The notes: generated by a model from the sequence alone, not told the origin. A stretch of DNA of 64,000 nucleotides from Psychrobacter sp. NZS113 (GCF_015864825.1 NZ_JADYWL010000001.1:620001-684000); one strand, 5' to 3'. Positions 43,849 through 54,195 are shown, counted from the first letter of the stretch. Program-made: numbers and translations.

Positions 43849-43888
43849 AAAAAAGAGAGGCTCTAATAAATAGAGCCTCTCTTTTTTG
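43849..43888. terminator. Bidirectional terminator between serA and trhO
   Basis: AAAAGAGAGGCTCT / AGAGCCTCTCTTTT forms a perfect stem with a 7-base loop and A/T tracts. Confidence 0.93.
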
Positions 43889-43909
43889 TTTAGCCTGAAG
43901 TAAGACTGT

Positions 43910-44968
43910 TTATTTCTTTTTGGCTTGGTTTGCTGCATCGGCTAAACGTTGTGCTTCAACCTTAGCGGCTTTGCGTTTCTCTATCACATCTATCACGTCG
44001 CTACCGATGTGTGCTTCACCACGTTTTTTGGCCAATTGCATTTGGTGTTCACGTTCGCGAAAGCGGGCTTTTTGCTCTTCAGTTGCTTTATCGATACAAT
44101 GCGGGCATGACTCGCCTTTAATATAGGCGCTGCTTTGCATGTCATCAACAGTAATGGGCATGCGGCATGCGAAACATTGCTCGTAGCTGCCTTTTTCTAA
44201 GTTGTGATTGACCGATACACGGTTGTCAAAGACAAAGCAGTCACCTTCCCACATAGAGTCGCTAGCAGGTACTTCTTCTAGATATTTTAGGATGCCGCCT
44301 TCTAAGTGATAAACCTCTTCAAACCCTTGTTCACGCATATAGGCAGTGGATTTTTCACAGCGGATACCACCTGTGCAAAACATAGCGACTTTTTTATGTT
44401 TAGCTGGATCCATCTCTTTTGCCACGTATTCTGGGAACTCACGGAAGGTCTCCGTATTTGGGTTGACAGCATTTTTAAAGGTACCGATTTGCACTTCATA
44501 ATCGTTACGAGTATCGATCAGAATGACATCAGGATCAGAGATTAGCGCATTCCAATCGCTTGGTTTTACATAACGGCCGACCGATTGCAAAGGATCGATA
44601 TTTTCAACACCCATGGTAACGATTTCTTTTTTGAGCTTCACTTTGGTGCGATAAAAAGGCTGAGCATCAGTATAAGATTCTTTAAAAGTAAAACTACCAA
44701 TCGCTTCGATACTACGCAGATACTCGAGGACGTTATCAATACTTTGGCGCGTGCCAGAAATCGTACCGTTAATACCTTCAGCGGCAATTAACAAAGTGCC
44801 TTTGACGTCGTTATCGAGCATGGTATTTAAAATCGGCTCACGGTATTGCTCAAAGTCAGCAAAGCGTGTGAACTTGTAGAGTGCTGCAACTACGATATTG
44901 TTAGTGACACTGTCGTAGGCGGGTGCTGCTTTGTTATCAGTTGCAGTACTGTCTTGGGTATTACTCAT
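43910..44968 (-). CDS. trhO: tRNA uridine(34) hydroxylase TrhO (YceA, rhodanese domain)
   Basis: TrhO makes 5-hydroxyuridine at position 34 of certain tRNAs. The 352-residue protein has the N-terminal UPF0176/YceA domain ([16 protein letters not shown]) and a rhodanese domain with active-site Cys in [14 protein letters not shown] cysteine-rich C-terminal part (CFACRMP, CPHC) is probably a zinc site. The C-terminus ends in a Lys/Ala-rich helix. It is monocistronic and convergent with serA. Confidence 0.94.
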   Translation of the reverse strand: MSNTQDSTATDNKAAPAYDSVTNNIVVAALYKFTRFADFEQYREPILNTMLDNDVKGTLLIAAEGINGTISGTRQSIDNVLEYLRSIEAIGSFTFKESYTDAQPFYRTKVKLKKEIVTMGVENIDPLQSVGRYVKPSDWNALISDPDVILIDTRNDYEVQIGTFKNAVNPNTETFREFPEYVAKEMDPAKHKKVAMFCTGGIRCEKSTAYMREQGFEEVYHLEGGILKYLEEVPASDSMWEGDCFVFDNRVSVNHNLEKGSYEQCFACRMPITVDDMQSSAYIKGESCPHCIDKATEEQKARFREREHQMQLAKKRGEAHIGSDVIDVIEKRKAAKVEAQRLADAANQAKKK

Positions 44969-45013
44969 GTTTTTCTCCTGCTGGCTAGGTCGTAAACCTA
45001 GTGCATTGGGTTA

Positions 45014-45119
45014 ACAGTCTGGTTCAAACAAACACGCTATTGTGTCATCCTCGCTTGATGTACTCTGGGTACAATCTGCGCTCGGCTTTCTTATATCACA
45101 TTCATTTGAAGTAGACTGT
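45014..45119 (-). repeat. MITE-like repeat, copy 10 (variant ends)
   Basis: Ends are ACAGTCTGGTTCAAA and TTTGAAGTAGACTGT, 15-bp terminal inverted repeats with two mismatches. The core CATCCTCGCTTGATGTAC and GCGCTCGGCTTTCTT matches the family. Confidence 0.85.
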
Positions 45120-45212
45120 GTCATTTCAAAATGGGTTATAACACTAGCCTGATTGTGGAATTGGCTAATGCGCGCGTAGTGTAGCAAATTTCAGTAGGAT
45201 TTTGAATAGTTC

Positions 45213-45246
45213 AATAGCTAATAGCTAATAGCTAATAGCTAATAGC
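45213..45246. repeat. 7-bp tandem repeat, nearly five units
   Basis: AATAGCT is repeated four times in full plus AATAGC. It lies about 130 bp upstream of the restriction-modification gene. The unit is not a multiple of three and is of a size prone to slippage. Confidence 0.9.
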
Positions 45247-45374
45247 GTCGCTAAAGCAGTATACGAATCATTAAGCAATCTTATCTGAGCGATTACCACT
45301 TTTAGACGTTTATCCAATGAGTAGAGCTTGCTATAGTAGATGTTTGCTCATTATTTTATTGTAAAGGCGCTCGT

Positions 45375-46157
45375 ATGTCTCTGTTCCAATCTATCATTAT
45401 CGAAAAATATGTCCGTGAACTTGATAACACTCAATTAGAGACAGCATGGCAGACTTACAGCCATTGTTTTTTAAACCTATCTAAACAAGACAACATCCGT
45501 CTAAGTAAAGAAGAGCAGTATCAAGAGGGCTTTTTGCGTGACTTATTTGTCGATGTCTTTGGTTACACACTAAATCCCAATCCTAGCTATGACATAACGA
45601 CAGAATTCAAAAACCAAACGGGTAGTAAAAAAGCTGATGGCGCAATACTCAAAGACGGCCATGCTATTGGCGTGATTGAGCTAAAAGGTATGAATACTAC
45701 CGACCTTAGCAAAATTGAGCAGCAAGCCTTCGGATATAAAAATAATCAGCCCAAATGTCGCTATGTCATAACATCTAACTTTCAAAAGCTGCGTTTGTAT
45801 ATCGATAATGCGGTCGAGTTCATTGAGTTCAATCTATTCACTTTGACTCAAGACGACTTCGCATTGTTGTATTTATTACTGCATCGTGATGGGATCATGG
45901 GCGATTTGCCTGCCAAGCTCAAGTTAGCATCTCTATCACAAGAAGAGGCGATAACGAAGCAACTCTATAAAGATTACTCGGTATTCAAACGAGAGCTATT
46001 CAACGACTTGACTAATAATAATCCGAGTGTGGATAATCTGGTATTGTTTCAAAAATCACAAAAGCTACTCGATAGACTACTGTTTATTTTCTTTGCTGAG
46101 GACAGTCATTTACTGCCAGCCAATTTTGCCAAAGGCATCATCAGCGAGTGGGAGTAG
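45375..46157 (+). pseudogene. Type IIG-like restriction-modification enzyme, N-terminal part (cut by amber codon)
   Basis: The 260 residues form the N-terminal nuclease half of a fused restriction-methylation enzyme. A PD-(D/E)xK-like site appears as KKADGAIL...AIGVIELKG. The frame stops at TAG (46155-46157) after IISEWE and continues in the same frame, without any base gained or lost, into the next feature. The continuation reads LKSLKMTVPLYDRVKAYFG, as intact homologues do across this point. A single A-to-T change in a lysine codon (AAG to TAG) would explain it. If the stop is real, the nuclease domain is made without methylase, unless read through or suppressed. Confidence 0.85.
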
Positions 46158-48584
46158 TTGAAATCGCTAAAGATGACTGTGCCTTTGTACGATAGGGTCA
46201 AAGCATACTTTGGTTATTTGGACAAAGGTCATAAGGATGAGCATAGCGAGATATTCGCCTATAACGGTGGTCTGTTCAGTACAGACGATCTACTAGATAG
46301 TGTCATTATCAGTGATGAAATTCTACAGACCCATGTCAAGATACTCTCGGAATACGACTTTGACAGTGAGGTTGATGTCAATATTTTAGGGCATATCTTT
46401 GAGAACTCGCTCACAGAACTCGATGAGGTAAAAGCCCAACTAGAGGGTACTGCGATTGATAAATCGCAAACCAAGCGTAAAAAAGATGGTGTGTTTTATA
46501 CGCCAAAATATATTACCAAATACATCGTCGAAAACACTGTCGGTAAGCTCTGTACGGATAAAAAAGCAGAATTCGAGATAAATGAAGATGACTATCAGCA
46601 AGAAATCTTGGTCAATAAAAGTGGGACAAAGAGAGTAAGAGGGGCTAAACAAACTGCCAAAGATAAAGAATCTCTAGATAAACTAAATAGCTATCGAGAT
46701 TGGTTATTACAAATCACGATTTGTGATCCTGCGGTAGGAAGTGGGGCGTTCTTAAATGAGGCGCTGAATTTCTTAATCGCTGAACATGAGTATATCGTCG
46801 AGCTAGAAACCAAACTATTCGGTAGCGGTCTGCCGTATGCAGATATCGAAAATAGTATTCTAGAAAACAACTTGTTCGGTGTCGATATCAACGAAGAGAG
46901 CGTTGAGATTGCCAAATTGTCCTTGTGGTTACGCACTGCGCAGCCGCGTCGTAAGCTAAATAACCTCAATGATAATATCCAATGCGGTAACTCATTGATT
47001 GATAATCCATCAGTCGCAGGAGATAAAGCCTTTAATTGGAAAGTGGCGTTCCCACAAGTCTTTGCAAAAGGTGGCTTTGATGTGGTGATCGGTAATCCAC
47101 CTTATGTAAAGGAATATACTTCTAAAAGTGCATTTGACGGTCTTAGAAATCATAATATTTATCAAGGTAAGATGGATCTATGGTATTTCTTTGGTGACTT
47201 AGCATTAGATATTGTAAAAAAAGAAACGGGTCTTATAGGTATCATTGCACCTAACAACTGGATAACAAATGCTGGCGGGTCAAATTTCAGAGATGCAATA
47301 CTCAAAAAGGCTAAAATATACGAGTTCGTAGATTTTGGAGATTACAAGGTATTTGAAGATGCTGGTATCCAAACGATGGTATATGTTATGTCAAATACTG
47401 AAGACAATGATATTTATAAATTAAATTACTCAAGACTGAATAATAAGAAATCTAGCTATGACTCAGTGGTATCGTTTTTAGGTAGAGATAATAGTGCAGC
47501 CACTTACTTCAAGTCGGAAATAAATAAGATAAAAAGTACAGGGAAGCTATTACACTTCATAAATAGTCAAAACAATCAAATTTTAAAAAAGATAAGCCTG
47601 CAACAGGATTTCGAGCTAGATAAAGACGAAGTTGCTCAAGGCATAGTGGCACCACAAGACTTTTTAAATGATAAAAATCGTAATATATTAGGTGAAGGTT
47701 TTCATACGGGACAGGGGATATTCAATCTTAGTACTTTAGAGTTTGAGAATATGAAGTTAAACGTCAAAGATTTAAGCCTAATTAAGCCGTTTTATACATC
47801 AGAAAAGCTTAAAAAATATTATGGAGCCTCTGATAATGACTTTTGGGTTATTTACACTAACTCTTCTTATAAAGACAAGACTAGTCTAGATGATTTTCCA
47901 TTGATAAAAAATCATTTAGATAAATTTCAGAAAATAATTACCTCACACAATAAATCATACGGCCTACATCGAGCTAGAGATGAGAAATTTTTTACAGGAG
48001 AAAAAATACTCTCGTTGAGAAAATGTGTTGAGCCTACTTTTACATATACAGATTTTGATTGTTATGTGTCGCAGACATATTTTTCGATAAAAACAGATAG
48101 ATTGAATTTGAAGTTCTTAACAGCTTTGCTCAACAGCAATGCTATGAAATTTTGGCTTAAATATAAAGGAAAAATGCAAGGTGACATATTTCAAGTAGAT
48201 AAAGAGCCTTTACTAGGAATGCCAATAAAGATGTCTAGTAGTACTGAGGATTTTTCTGAAAAAGTGGATGTTATTATTTTATTTAATCAACAGTTGCATG
48301 AGCTTAAAAATAAGTTTAACCGTACCTTACAGCGCAAATTTAATATAAAACTCGAAAAATGGCATGAGCTTAGCTATAAAAACTTTATCAAAGAATTAGG
48401 TAAAAAGAAAATCAAAATGGGTTTGGCTGACGAAGCCGAATGGGAAGAGTATTTCTTAGCCGAGAAGACCAAAGCACAGCAATTCATAGCAGAAATTGAA
48501 CGTACCGACCGTGAGATAGATCAAATGGTTTATAAACTATATGATTTGACTGATGATGAGATTGCCATTATCGAAGCCAGTTAA
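46158..48584 (+). pseudogene. Type IIG-like restriction-modification enzyme, C-terminal part (methylase and target recognition)
   Basis: The remaining 808 codons (first codon TTG) carry the Eco57I-type N6-adenine methylase: SAM motif CDPAVGSGAFLNEAL and catalytic VIGNPPYVKEY. A long target-recognition region follows (about residues 330-700 of this part), then a helical C-terminus. The recognition region is visibly more A+T-rich than its flanks, as is usual for the variable domain of such enzymes and consistent with transfer. No good ribosome-binding site precedes the TTG, so independent translation is doubtful. Whole gene with the amber codon read as one residue: 1069 residues, a normal size for this class. 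No separate specificity or methylase gene is adjacent. Confidence 0.85.
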
Positions 48585-48610
48585 TGTAAGTATTTGTCAT
48601 TATATAGACA

Positions 48611-48642
48611 CAAAAAATCCAGCTCAAAGGCTGGATTTTTTA
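48611..48642. terminator. Bidirectional terminator after the restriction-modification gene
   Basis: AAAAAATCCAGC / GCTGGATTTTTT with a 6-base loop; serves also the converging Sel1-repeat gene. Confidence 0.92.
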
Positions 48643-48666
48643 TTGCTAAAATAAATAGCTATAGAT

Positions 48667-49248
48667 TTACTTACTCTGGAACCAAGTATCCGCTTTGCTA
48701 CGGGCACTAGCAATGTCTGAGCTTGATAAGTTCAATGCCAACTGACCAATTTTACCGCGTGCTTTGTTACGTACTTTTTCATCTAGCATGCCGTCACGGG
48801 CAGCCAAGTCATACCATTTATAAGCATCGACCAAATTCTTTTGCTTCTCATCTAACAAAGCAAGTGTATAGCTGGCACGGTTATCACCACGCATAGCGGC
48901 TTTTTCTAACCAACCACGAGCTTGTTGTAAGTTAGGCTGTACACCTTCGCCACGCAAATACATGATAGCAAGGTTTAACTGAGCAGGAGCAACGCCTTGT
49001 TGAGCTGCTTTGGTATACCACTGAACGGCTTGTTGGGTGTTTTGTGCAACACCTTCCCCTTTCTGTAAGCGCTTGGCTAAATAGAACTGAGCATGGTCAT
49101 TGCCTTGGGCAGCACGACTGGATAGCTCGCTGATTGGCATTAGCTCAAAACGTGACGTATCAAGTGGTACGTTTGATATTAACTCAGCGTTGGCAAGACC
49201 TGCACAAGAAAACAATGCAGTAAACAACGCAGCTTTTAATAATTTCAT
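48667..49248 (-). CDS. Exported Sel1-repeat protein
   Basis: The 193-residue protein starts with a signal peptide (cleavage probably after LANA, residue 21). It contains three to four Sel1-like repeats: AQFYLAKRLQKGEGVAQN, APAQLNLAIMYLRGEGVQPN and a weaker one with ASYTLALLDEKQ. Such periplasmic solenoids bind partner proteins; the partner is unknown. It is monocistronic, with about 340 bp upstream lacking genes. Confidence 0.9.
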   Translation of the reverse strand: MKLLKAALFTALFSCAGLANAELISNVPLDTSRFELMPISELSSRAAQGNDHAQFYLAKRLQKGEGVAQNTQQAVQWYTKAAQQGVAPAQLNLAIMYLRGEGVQPNLQQARGWLEKAAMRGDNRASYTLALLDEKQKNLVDAYKWYDLAARDGMLDEKVRNKARGKIGQLALNLSSSDIASARSKADTWFQSK

Positions 49249-49588
49249 AGCAGCTCCAAAATTAGGCAGTTAATAAGCAAAAGAGTTGCACCGCTAAAGA
49301 GATTTAGACGGCGATAACAATTAGGGGATATCTAGCGAGACTAACTGACCTAATTATTAGCAATATATTTAATGTTTGAGGGTTGGTTAACCTTAATCGA
49401 CACGATAAACGGTCGAAATTAGGGCGTGGCCAACATTATTTTGCTAGCTTAACACCCAAGTTTACGAAACTCAAATACTAATTACCTAAGTTAACGGTAA
49501 TTTACCCAATATTGTTTGTAACAAAATCATACAGTTACTCAGATATCAATATTTTGAGACTAAGAGGCAAGTATCTGCATCGTTAATA
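49249..49588. other. Intergenic region between metW and the Sel1-repeat gene
   Basis: About 340 bp, A+T-rich, no gene and no repeat copy recognised. It contains the Sel1-gene promoter and the metXW transcript end. No clear terminator hairpin was seen for metW. Confidence 0.5.
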
Positions 49589-50206
49589 TTAATCTGATGT
49601 ACGTTTAGTCACTCTGTAAATAGCGACGTCTGCTAATAGGTTGGGAGCTTGTCGAATCAATGCTTTCATCAGTGGCGTATGACCTTTTTCAGAGTCACTG
49701 ACGGCAAAGCGATTGACGATATGAATGTCATGCTTAGCACAGAGCTGCTCAAAATCTTTAAACGTACACAGATGAATGTTTGGAGTGTTATACCACTCGT
49801 AAGGTAGAGCCTCTGACACAGGCATCATCCCTTTTAGACCTAGGTGCAGGCGGTTTTGCCAATGGGCAAAGTTAGGGAAGGTGATGACGGCTTCGCGGGC
49901 CACACGTAGCATATCAAGCAATAGCACATCAGGCGATTTCACTGCTTGCAGCGCACGTGCCATGACGACGGTGTCGAAACTATTATCAGCGAAGCGTGCC
50001 AGACCATCATTGAGGTCTTGCTCGATAATAGACAAGCCTTTTGCGATGCCATCGTTGATTTTTTCTTCGTCAATCTCAAGTCCGTAGCCAGTCACGCCGC
50101 GATTTTGTTGTAAATGTGCGAGTAGTTCACCATTGCCACAGCCCAAATCTAACACATGCGAATGCGGGGCAATCCAACGCTCAGCCAGTTGATGATCCAT
50201 TCTCAT
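49589..50206 (-). CDS. metW: MetW, methyltransferase-like partner of MetX
   Basis: The 205-residue protein has a SAM-binding fold ([15 protein letters not shown]) and the MetW signatures [22 protein letters not shown] (split here) and [17 protein letters not shown]. MetW is needed with MetX for homoserine acylation in the trans-sulfuration or direct sulfhydrylation route to methionine in many proteobacteria. The ATG overlaps the metX stop by 4 bp (ATGA), so the two are translationally coupled. Confidence 0.95.
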   Translation of the reverse strand: MRMDHQLAERWIAPHSHVLDLGCGNGELLAHLQQNRGVTGYGLEIDEEKINDGIAKGLSIIEQDLNDGLARFADNSFDTVVMARALQAVKSPDVLLLDMLRVAREAVITFPNFAHWQNRLHLGLKGMMPVSEALPYEWYNTPNIHLCTFKDFEQLCAKHDIHIVNRFAVSDSEKGHTPLMKALIRQAPNLLADVAIYRVTKRTSD

Positions 50207-51633
50207 GAGCGTGCTCCTGTGGCGGTACTTTTGCCAGAAATAAATGGTGCCGTCAAAAATCCTCTGACCGCCCCCATATAACGTGGAATATCAAATAAGA
50301 AAGAATCATGGCCATGCGGCGCATCAACATTGATATAGTTGACGGGTTTGCCAGTCGCCATCAGTGCATCGACGATCTCTTGTGAGCGCTCTGGTGCAAA
50401 GCGCCAGTCAGTGGTAAATGAGACCACTAGGTATTGGCATTGAGTATGAGCAAAGGCCGCTTTGAGTGCAGACAGCTCTTGCTGACGATCGTTTTCGATT
50501 TCATCTAGCGTTGCGACAGCATCTTCTAGCTCAACTTGCGTACTGTTCTTACTAGATTTAACGGAAGCCGCGATTGAGCCCTCAAGTTGTGCTGCTGGCT
50601 CTGTGGATTCTATAGCATCTGTTGCTGCAACTGATGGATAGTCGCGTGTCGGATCAAAATAATCTAAGGCTTTTGTCATCAGCAGATAAGTATTAGCATC
50701 AAAATTTTCGCTAAAGCGTTCGCCTTGATAGCGTAAATAGCTTTCGACTTGGAACTCGACATCGTAGCCATACATAAACTTGCCGGATTTTAAATCACGA
50801 CCAAATTTTGCCTTCATCGCATCATCGGTCAAATAGGTAATATGACCAACCATGCGCGCCAGTATCAGCCCGCGACGAGGGTAGGTACCTGCTTGTAGAT
50901 AGCGACCATCTTTGAAGTCAGGGTCAGACAATATAGACTGACGTGCTACTTCGTTAAAGGCGATATTTTGTGCCGATAACTTAGGCGTACTAGCAATGAC
51001 GACACAGCGTTTTAGCCGCTCTGGATAGTCAACTGACCATTGCAGTGCTTGCATGCCGCCCATCGAGCCGCCAACAATGGCGTGCCACACCTCAATACCG
51101 AGACGATCTGAGAGCATGGCTTGAGTTTTCACCCAGTCTTTAATGGTGACGAGTGGAAAGTCAGGACCATAAACAGGTGGTTCAGTGCTAGTGTTTTCGT
51201 CGTCTGAGATCACATTTTCTGGATTGAGCGTTGTGGGACCTGTCGAGCCGAAACAGCTACCGATGTTGTTCACGCAGACCACATAAAATCGATTGGTATC
51301 GATGGCTTTATTAGGGCCAATCATATTGTCCCACCAGCCAGCCTTTTTATCATCGGCACTATGCAGTCCTGCCGCATGATGGCTACCGGATAAGGCATGG
51401 CAGATAAGTATGGCGTTTGATTTATCGCTATTAAGCGTGCCGTAAGTCTCGATGATTAAATCGAATGAGGGCAAGGTGCGATTGCACTCTAAGGTCAATG
51501 GCTCAGCGAAATGAAAAATCTGGGGCGTGACGATCCCGACTGAGCCCACCGTGCCAGTCGCACTGGTTGAGTCAATTGAATCGGATGTATCTGTGGGGAA
51601 CTGGTCACTGGTATTATCAGGGCGTGCGTTCAA
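50203..51633 (-). CDS. metX: Homoserine O-acyltransferase MetX
   Basis: MetX acylates homoserine (acetyl or succinyl) in methionine synthesis. It has an alpha/beta-hydrolase fold with nucleophile Ser in [12 protein letters not shown], Asp in FTTDWRFAP and His in [23 protein letters not shown] and LSGSHHAAG are family segments. A hydrophilic insert of about 55 residues (rich in Ser, Glu, Ala) lies after DPTRDY, between the lid and the final strand. The start is uncertain because no ATG is near. TTG at 51633 follows GAGGTAGCT and is preferred; the frame reaches a TTG at 51654. Which acyl-CoA is used cannot be decided from the visible motifs. Confidence 0.93.
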   Translation of the reverse strand: MNARPDNTSDQFPTDTSDSIDSTSATGTVGSVGIVTPQIFHFAEPLTLECNRTLPSFDLIIETYGTLNSDKSNAILICHALSGSHHAAGLHSADDKKAGWWDNMIGPNKAIDTNRFYVVCVNNIGSCFGSTGPTTLNPENVISDDENTSTEPPVYGPDFPLVTIKDWVKTQAMLSDRLGIEVWHAIVGGSMGGMQALQWSVDYPERLKRCVVIASTPKLSAQNIAFNEVARQSILSDPDFKDGRYLQAGTYPRRGLILARMVGHITYLTDDAMKAKFGRDLKSGKFMYGYDVEFQVESYLRYQGERFSENFDANTYLLMTKALDYFDPTRDYPSVAATDAIESTEPAAQLEGSIAASVKSSKNSTQVELEDAVATLDEIENDRQQELSALKAAFAHTQCQYLVVSFTTDWRFAPERSQEIVDALMATGKPVNYINVDAPHGHDSFLFDIPRYMGAVRGFLTAPFISGKSTATGARS

Positions 51634-52029
51634 AGCTACCTCGCAAGACAACAATCATCAATAAAATAAAAATGGCAACACATCGACAGACTATTGTGCC
51701 GATATTGTCTTACCTACACTGTGTTTATAATGCGCCTGCCTATTGTATGGCGATGCGCATATGAGTACAACCTTCGATCGATGTCTTTCGCACTCGGTTG
51801 CCTTATCTTTCATTTAAACTGAATCAACTATAGATGCATAATGGGAGGATAATAAACAAATAGCAACTGAGTATCAAATTGTATAAGTACGCTTTTACCC
51901 TGCGTTATTAATGGATAAAATGCTACACTAATAAAGCATTTATTTAATTATGACTTCATAATACTTTGCCACATGATTGCTTTGTTTAAGCTAATACCTT
52001 CTCTATCAACCCAATAAAATAGTGCTGCT
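51634..52029. other. Divergent metX-hemH intergenic region
   Basis: About 395 bp with no gene. It contains the truncated MITE-like copy 11 near the centre and both promoters. No SAM riboswitch-like fold was recognised upstream of metX. Confidence 0.5.
51765..51832 (-). repeat. MITE-like repeat, copy 11 (one end missing)
   Basis: On the plus strand GCACTCGGTTGCCTTATC and TTTAAACTGAATCAACTATA match one half of subtype A. The other half is lost or unrecognisable. Confidence 0.75.
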
Positions 52030-53049
52030 ATGAAACCTAAACTGCCACCACGTATTGCCGTCCTATTAGTGAACCTAGGTACTCCAGATGAGCCAACAGC
52101 ACCTGCTGTACGTCGTTACCTAAAACAGTTTTTGTCAGACCCGCGTGTGATTGAGATTCCCAAATTTTTATGGGCGATTATTCTCAACTTGTTTGTATTA
52201 CCCAGCCGTCCTAAACGTGTGGCAAAAGCATACGCCAGTATCTGGGAAGGCGACTCGCCGATTCGTAAGATTTTAAAAAGCCAAGTTGAGATTTTAGAGC
52301 CACGACTAGCCAATACTGCTGCGCCGTTTCGTGTGTCTGTGCATCCTGCGATGAGTTATGGCAATCCTGGTTTGCCTGATGTCATGGATGCGCTACGTGG
52401 TGAAGGGGTTGATCATTTTGTTATTTTGCCATTATTTCCGCAGTATTCAGCCTCTTCAGGCGGCGCAGTCTATGATGCATTGACGAAATGGACACTGAAG
52501 CAACGTAATTTGCCGAACTATACGATAGTCAAAGATTACTTCGCGCATCCACTTTATATACAAGCATTGGCAGATTCTATTCGTCGTTTTCAAGCCGTAC
52601 ATGGCAAGCCTGAAAAACTGATGTTTAGCTTTCATGGTATTCCGCAGCCTTATGCTGATAAAGGGGATCCGTATCCTAAGCGTTGTAAATGTACTGCAGC
52701 ACAAGTCGCTCATGCGCTTGGTCTAACAGAAGATGAATGGATTATCAGTTTCCAGTCGCGCTTCGGTAAGCAAGAGTGGGTCAAGCCATATACTGATGTG
52801 GTATTAGAAGATTGGGGCAAGTCAGGCGTGCGCTCGGTACAAGTGATTAGTCCGGCATTTTCAGCAGATTGCTTAGAGACACTGGAAGAGCTGGCGATTG
52901 AGAACCGTGAAAACTTTCTCCATGCGGGCGGGCAAGAATATCACTATATTCCAGCATTGAATCTTGATGATGCGCATATTGATTTGCTTGAAGCGCTTAG
53001 TGCACCATTGGTCAAAGGTTGGGCGGGCACGTTGGATGGTTGGGCTTAG
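52030..53049 (+). CDS. hemH: Ferrochelatase
   Basis: HemH inserts Fe2+ into protoporphyrin IX, the last step of protoheme synthesis, at the cytoplasmic face of the membrane. The 339-residue protein has [20 protein letters not shown], the catalytic His in [15 protein letters not shown] and the distal Glu/His region [15 protein letters not shown]. Length fits proteobacterial enzymes. It is monocistronic and followed by a hairpin terminator. Confidence 0.97.
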   Translation: MKPKLPPRIAVLLVNLGTPDEPTAPAVRRYLKQFLSDPRVIEIPKFLWAIILNLFVLPSRPKRVAKAYASIWEGDSPIRKILKSQVEILEPRLANTAAPFRVSVHPAMSYGNPGLPDVMDALRGEGVDHFVILPLFPQYSASSGGAVYDALTKWTLKQRNLPNYTIVKDYFAHPLYIQALADSIRRFQAVHGKPEKLMFSFHGIPQPYADKGDPYPKRCKCTAAQVAHALGLTEDEWIISFQSRFGKQEWVKPYTDVVLEDWGKSGVRSVQVISPAFSADCLETLEELAIENRENFLHAGGQEYHYIPALNLDDAHIDLLEALSAPLVKGWAGTLDGWA

Positions 53050-53091
53050 TCGCTGAGTGTCACCTCTATACCTAATAGTTGTTATAAATAA

Positions 53092-53128
53092 TAAAAAAAT
53101 ACCGGACATGATGTTCGGTATTTTTTTG
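53092..53128 (+). terminator. Terminator of hemH
   Basis: AAAAAATACCG / CGGTATTTTTT stem with an inner ACAT/ATGT pairing, followed by a T tract. Confidence 0.88.
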
Positions 53129-53274
53129 TATGTGTCATATCAATAGAATAAAGTTGAGATTTTTTGTTACTGTTATGTAACAATGTGCCAAACAGTTTTT
53201 TGTTTTGTGCTCTTTGCTATTTTTACATAGTTGCTTAATTTTATATTTGTACCACTTTATTTTTGAGGATAAGC

Positions 53275-54105
53275 ATGTCTAGCTTTAACGATTCACTGAA
53301 CCCTATATCATTGCAAAAACCTAACGGCCAACCTCCGAACTTACCGCCAATGGATGAATACAACACAGTATCTCCACAGTTATTGGAAGCCCCTCGGTTT
53401 TGCAAAATATCTTGGGGCGCACGTTGGCTTATAATGCCTTTGCGCATTTTTAAAGATTATTTTGGGTTTTGGCTAGTGATAGGCATGGTGTTTCTTATTG
53501 TCACTTTTATAAGTATTTATATTCCCGTTATTGAGCATATTTTTGGTATCACAAGCGTCATCGCGAGTGCGGTGATTACGCTCATTTGTGCCGCCCAGTT
53601 CCAAAACGAAGATTTAGACTTCTCTGCGCTTTGGTCAAAGTTCAAAATTCATTTATTGCCGCTTATTATTTTGAATGTTTTGTTCGTAGTCGGTGTAGTT
53701 ATCGTCTTAATACCCCTCATTATTTTTTTTGGTGGCGTGTCTTTGGTGTCTTTAATTGACATTGAAACCATTCAATATCAAAATTTTCCTGTGCAAGCGC
53801 TAGTGTTTAGTGCGCTAGTATCATTGGTATTGCTTGTACTGTTGTTTATGGCGATGTTTTTTGCGCCCGCACTCATTGTTATGCACGACTTAGGCCCAAA
53901 AAGCGCCATGAAGCATAGCTTAAAGGGGTGTTTGGCAAATATGTTACCAGCCATACTATATTCCCTCATTGTCTTGATTGCCTTACCTATCTTTTTAAGA
54001 TTAACGCTAGGATTCGGGATTGTTGTTGCAATACCGTGGTTGATGATTGCCAGTTATGTCAGCTACCGTGATGTGTGGACCGATCAGCCGTTATCAGCGG
54101 CGTAA
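53275..54105 (+). CDS. Polytopic membrane protein of unknown function
   Basis: The 276-residue protein has a proline-rich cytoplasmic N-terminus (about 55 residues, LPPMDEYN) and about five to six membrane helices. It resembles the YciC/BPSS1780-type integral membrane family by layout (GARWLIMPLRIFKDYFGFWL, and MHDLGPKSAMKHSLKGCLAN in the loop). Function unknown. GAGGAT lies 4 bases before the ATG at 53275, so this start is chosen over a TTG at 53263. It stands alone, with a terminator behind. Confidence 0.82.
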   Translation: MSSFNDSLNPISLQKPNGQPPNLPPMDEYNTVSPQLLEAPRFCKISWGARWLIMPLRIFKDYFGFWLVIGMVFLIVTFISIYIPVIEHIFGITSVIASAVITLICAAQFQNEDLDFSALWSKFKIHLLPLIILNVLFVVGVVIVLIPLIIFFGGVSLVSLIDIETIQYQNFPVQALVFSALVSLVLLVLLFMAMFFAPALIVMHDLGPKSAMKHSLKGCLANMLPAILYSLIVLIALPIFLRLTLGFGIVVAIPWLMIASYVSYRDVWTDQPLSAA

Positions 54106-54157
54106 GTCATGTTTAGTAAAAATAGTTTTTAGCAAAATCTAATCTATTTACTGATCG

Positions 54158-54195
54158 AAAAAAAGCACGCTCAATCGTATTGAGCGTGCTTTTTA
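54158..54195. terminator. Bidirectional terminator
   Basis: AAAAAAAGCACGCTCAAT / ATTGAGCGTGCTTTTT is a perfect long stem with a 3-base loop, between two converging genes. Confidence 0.94.

Larger units (their letters stand above)
44969..45374. other. Intergenic region upstream of the restriction-modification gene
   Basis: About 405 bp with no gene. It contains MITE-like copy 10 and a 7-bp tandem repeat, then about 130 bp before the start codon at 45375. The trhO promoter must lie in its left part. Confidence 0.6.

Noticed and set aside
45213..45246. CRISPR array
   Set aside because: The 7-bp units are direct and contiguous with no spacers; no cas gene is present anywhere in the window.
46158..48584. 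Reading the restriction-modification locus as two normal, separate genes
   Set aside because: The halves share one frame with no indel, the second lacks an ATG and a ribosome-binding site, and the protein sequence is continuous with intact homologues across the stop.
51655..51764. SAM riboswitch before metX
   Set aside because: No conserved core or stacked helices could be traced, and this gap is partly occupied by a repeat remnant.
10713..51832. REP/BIME or ERIC elements as the explanation of the intergenic repeats
   Set aside because: The copies are longer than REP units, have terminal TATAGT-type inverted repeats and do not match the ERIC core palindrome as I remember it.
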